Shown here: positions 61,514 to 64,000 of the stretch, piece after piece
Position numbering within the stretch: the first letter of the stretch is position 1
How the letters are laid out: each line of letters opens with the position of its first letter
DNA from: Methanopyrus sp. SNP6
GTDB taxonomy: Archaea; JAADCQ01; Methanopyri; Methanopyrales; Methanopyraceae
DNA length: 64,000 bases
Assembly: GCF_002201895.1 (NCBI RefSeq)
Contig: NZ_CP019436.1
Span: 1-64,000 of the forward strand
Direction: 5' to 3'
Program-made: the position numbers and the translations under genes
The notes under the pieces: model-generated
The model's input: only the letters and a program-made list of their open reading frames with translations
What the model was told of the DNA's origin: nothing
The model's database searches: none

Positions 61514-61656
61514 GATGACCCCCGGCAACGTAAAATTCGACCATATCCGGAAATCGTTTTCCGGAGCGCTTTGTTCGAAAGTTCGCGGTGGTTCGGGGGT
61601 AGCGCTTCATCAGGTCGTCCGACAGCGTTACTGGACTGCGGTGGCTGGTCCTGTAC

Positions 61657-62467
61657 GTGCTCGGTGTGATTGCGACCAGTGCTCTCGTTTACCATCTGAT
61701 AGAGGGGTGGTCACTACTAGACTCCCTGTACTTCACGATCACCTTAATGAGCTCTGGTTACGGTGCCCTCACTCCTCGCACAGAGGCAGGTAAACTGTGG
61801 ACGATGACCGTCACACTGTTGGGCGCCGGCGCTATGGGATGGCTCGTACTCACCGCGGTCGAAATCGGTGTGAGGGGCGGACTCCGTGAGTTCGTACATG
61901 ATATCAACCAAAGGAGGTGGTTACGGGACGTGAGGGATCACGTCGTCGTGTGCGGATTCGGACGTGTGGGGGCTCAGGCCGCCGGGCGGCTCCGCGCCCA
62001 CGGGTTCGACGTGGTCGTGGTCGACCAGCAAGGAGCGCGTGGAACGGGCGAGACGCGAGGGATTCCCTACGGTCGAGGGGAACCTTACAGACCGTCGGAC
62101 GCTGGAGCGTGCGGGTGTGGATAGGGCCAGATTCGTGGTGATCTGTACGGACTCCGACGAGACCAACGTGTACGTGACGCTGTTAGTACGCAAGCTTAAC
62201 CCCGACGCCCGGGTGATCGCCGTAGCCCGAGATCCGGAGAACGCCGATCTCCTCCCGCACGCGGGGGCCGACGAGGTGGTCGACGCCTACCGGGTCGCGG
62301 GCGAGGAGGCCGTGGAGCGTGTGCTGGCCGAACACTCGTTCACGGTGACCGTCAGGCACGATCTCAATGAAGTTGAGAAGGAGTGGCGCGCGATCGTCGA
62401 GAACGGCGGCACGATCTTGGACGTACGTTTCCACGTCCCCGAGTCACCAGAACCAATAGTGAAGTAG
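61657..62467 (+). pseudogene. K+ channel with RCK domain, broken by a +1 frameshift
   Basis: The first frame gives two membrane helices around a pore loop (LYFTITLMSSGYGALTPRT) and the start of an RCK domain (HVVVCGFGRVGAQAAGRL, then HGFDVVVVDQ). At about 62026-62031 sense passes to the +1 frame: KERVERARREGFPTVEGNLT, FVVICTDSDETNVYVTLLVR and so on to TAG 62465. Skipping one base (for example C62029) restores a normal MthK-like two-helix channel subunit. The selectivity filter would be SGYG rather than the common VGYG. No standard start precedes the first helix fully; GTG 61657 is inside it. Either a recent loss, an assembly error, or a programmed shift. Confidence 0.78.
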
Positions 62468-62707
62468 CTCCCGATAGAGTCGCCCGAGGACCTCCAGCGC
62501 CGGAAGGAGCTACTGGAGACCTCGAAGGAGTTCAGGTCGACAGTGGAGGCCCTTCACGAGCTGTGTCGAGGGGTACATTCACATAGGGTGTTCGTCGCGG
62601 ACCCTGGCGATAAAGAGAGGATCGTTAAGGAACTCGAGAAACTAGGGTTCCTGATCGGTGTCGATATGTCTCACAGGGAAGTGCTGGACCGGGCTTTTCG
62701 GAACTAA
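62468..62707 (+). CDS. Coding-like extension after the channel stop codon
   Basis: Immediately after TAG 62465-62467, in the same frame as the channel's C-terminal part, 79 codons stay open with strong coding character. There is an amphipathic helix (SPEDLQRRKELLETSKEF) and KERIVKELEKLGFLIGVDMS. There is no ATG, GTG or TTG before GTG 62543, which would give 54 residues. It may be the original C-terminus of the channel behind an amber codon, or a small gene with a rare start. Ends overlapping the convergent hydrolase gene by four bases. Confidence 0.45.
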   Translation, partial: LPIESPEDLQRRKELLETSKEFRSTVEALHELCRGVHSHRVFVADPGDKERIVKELEKLGFLIGVDMSHREVLDRAFRN

Positions 62708-63213
62708 ATCGGCGGTGCCAGTGCCAGCTCCCGTCTCCTTTTGAACGCACCCAGGAGTTCGAAGACGACGACGCCGAGCGCCGTCGCCAAGCCCACACCG
62801 GACACCAAGAAACCCGTGGGTCCCACCTCCGAGGATCGTGCGATCGGTGCGAACGACCACGAGATTCCCTTCGGACCCAGAAGCACGTAGGCCTCCAGTC
62901 CGTACGATTTTAGCGAGAAAGGGAACATCGCGGGAACGCCGGTCCCTGCCCCTTTCATCCCAGCTAGAGCGTCAGTCACAAGGTGAAATACGTACATAGC
63001 CAGGACGAGTCCCGTCCTCAGTCCGGCCGCGTACGCAGTGGCTACCCCCGCTAGCAACGCGACGGGCGAGTGGAGTATCCAACGGTACCGAAGGAGGTGA
63101 TCGAGGTCGATCGCCACGTTTATTCCGAAGGCGTACACCAGGGACGTGCGGACGGTGTACCCAGCAGCCCGCGCCAGCGCATACGAAGCTGCCACATGGA
63201 ACACCGGGTCCAA
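62704..63213 (-). CDS. DUF457-like membrane-bound metal-dependent hydrolase
   Basis: 169 residues with about four membrane helices. Early motif FHVAASYALARAAG, then INVAIDLDHLLRYR (DxDH) and YVFHLVTDALAG (HxxxD), spaced as in the YdjM/LexA-regulated inner-membrane hydrolase family, where these residues bind metal. Function of the family is unsettled. It is divergent from cbiP with about 25 bases between starts. Confidence 0.65.
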   Translation of the reverse strand: MDPVFHVAASYALARAAGYTVRTSLVYAFGINVAIDLDHLLRYRWILHSPVALLAGVATAYAAGLRTGLVLAMYVFHLVTDALAGMKGAGTGVPAMFPFSLKSYGLEAYVLLGPKGISWSFAPIARSSEVGPTGFLVSGVGLATALGVVVFELLGAFKRRRELALAPPI

Positions 63214-63239
63214 TGGGACTCCCCCGAGGGGTTTGTGAC

Positions 63240-64000
63240 TTGTCGGCGATCATGTTCGTCGGTACGGCCTCGAACTCCGGTAAGTCGTTCTTGGCGGCGG
63301 TTACGTGCGCCTACCTACGCCAGCATGGCGTGGACGTGGCTCCGTTCAAATCCCAGAACATGTCGCTGAACTCGTGTGTGGCAAAGGAAAACGGGGAGAT
63401 CGCCGTCGCCCAGGCGTTCCAGGCCGCGATGGCAGGTCAGGAACCCTCGATCCACCATAATCCCGTGCTCCTTAAACCCAAAGGGGAGCTCCGCTCGGAG
63501 GTCATCGTCCATGGAAAGCCTATCGGGACGATGTCGTATCGCGAGTACCGGGAAATCGTCTTCGAAGATCCCTGGCAAGCCGTCTTGGAATCCGCCGAAA
63601 TCCTCTCGGAGGAGCACGAGGTCATCGTCGCCGAGGGTGCAGGGTCGCCCGCGGAGGTCAACGTCCTTGACACCGATATCGCGAACCTTCGGGTAGCCGA
63701 AGCCCTGGGTGCGGACGTGATCCTGGTCGCGGACATCAGTAGGGGCGGAGCCTTCGCGGCCGTCTACGGCACGATCGAGCTCTTACCGGAGCGATGGCGA
63801 CGGTTGGTAAAGGGTTTCCTGTTCAACAAGTTCCTCGGCGATGAGTCCCTCCTCGAGTCTGGGATCAAGGAGTTGGAGCGCCGCCTAGGCGTACGTTACT
63901 TCGGAACCGTGCGTCACATCGGGGACTTCTGGATGCCTTGGGAAGACTCGGAGGCACTCGACACCCATTCCCCCGGGCGCGGTTCCGTACGGATCGCGGT
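63240..64000 (+). CDS. cbiP: Cobyric acid synthase CbiP/CobQ, partial (runs off the window)
   Basis: The ATP-dependent amidotransferase that adds four amide groups to the corrin ring (b, d, e, g). The window holds about 253 N-terminal residues: IMFVGTASNSGKSFLAAVTC (P-loop of the dethiobiotin-synthetase-like domain), VAPFKSQNMSLNSCVAKENG, VVAEGAGSPAEVNVLDTDIA-type sequence near 135, and ILVADISRGGAFAAVYG. I start at TTG 63240 (GAGGGG 9 bases upstream); ATG 63252 is possible. The glutaminase domain lies beyond the window. Together with cobN and cbiFGH it shows a nearly complete corrinoid pathway spread over several loci. Confidence 0.93.
   Translation, partial: MSAIMFVGTASNSGKSFLAAVTCAYLRQHGVDVAPFKSQNMSLNSCVAKENGEIAVAQAFQAAMAGQEPSIHHNPVLLKPKGELRSEVIVHGKPIGTMSYREYREIVFEDPWQAVLESAEILSEEHEVIVAEGAGSPAEVNVLDTDIANLRVAEALGADVILVADISRGGAFAAVYGTIELLPERWRRLVKGFLFNKFLGDESLLESGIKELERRLGVRYFGTVRHIGDFWMPWEDSEALDTHSPGRGSVRIA

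Overview
The window reads as chromosomal DNA of a hyperthermophilic, hydrogenotrophic methanogen, most likely Methanopyrus (M. kandleri or a close relative). The pointers are: high GC by eye with strongly acidic proteins; a cfbD gene for coenzyme F430; a paralogue of the H2-forming methylene-H4MPT dehydrogenase; archaeal mevalonate, riboflavin and aromatic (ADTH route) genes; a selenoprotein SelD followed by an archaeal SECIS hairpin; and a tRNA-Glu with C instead of U at position 8, the feature known from Methanopyrus C-to-U tRNA editing. Species assignment is inference; no search was run.

Layout. 1-3.6 kb: a lower-GC island of membrane/secreted orphans and broken genes (a beta-propeller/coiled-coil gene cut at its 5' side and carrying an amber codon). 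3.7-7.2 kb: cytoplasmic cobN. 7.3-10.6 kb: orphan membrane proteins, a LysE exporter and a decayed gene. 10.7-18 kb: tRNA-linked genes (leuS, a COG4007 Hmd-like protein, cca, thpR) and an AAA ATPase. 18-20.8 kb: selD with SECIS, thymidylate synthase, pdxS. 20.8-22.9 kb: MglA-like GTPase with two unknown partners. 22.9-25 kb: cbiF-cbiG-cbiH. 25-28.4 kb: HTH regulator, HMG-CoA synthase, thiolase and DUF35 protein. 28.4-39.9 kb: glycosyltransferase, radical SAM protein, cfbD, an ArsB-like permease, tRNA-Glu with two introns, asd, a frameshifted LOG-like gene, trpC. 40-46 kb: priL, and a tightly overlapping operon pncB-RIO kinase-ribK-ribB-membrane protein-KH protein. 46.6-58 kb: a long minus-strand operon. 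58-64 kb: aroB'-aroA' and a regulator, an alanine dehydrogenase/ornithine cyclodeaminase homologue, a frameshifted K+ channel, and the start of cbiP.

The most interesting region is 46.6-58.0 kb. It runs permease (ArsP type), exported alpha/alpha-toroid protein, a 1944-residue exported and membrane-anchored CobN-like protein, a SelB/EF-Tu-like GTPase, and then two overlapping genes that together make one XPD-type Fe-S helicase split between its two helicase domains. The exported CobN homologue has an OB-like insertion and has lost the histidines of the HFGTHG motif that the cytoplasmic CobN in the same window keeps. I read the first three genes as a possible cell-surface tetrapyrrole or metal handling system; this is inference from fold and gene order.

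Other second-look items: two perfect bulge-helix-bulge introns in one tRNA, a selenoprotein whose UGA would truncate a routine annotation, several single-base frameshifts, and two or three candidate small RNAs between genes.
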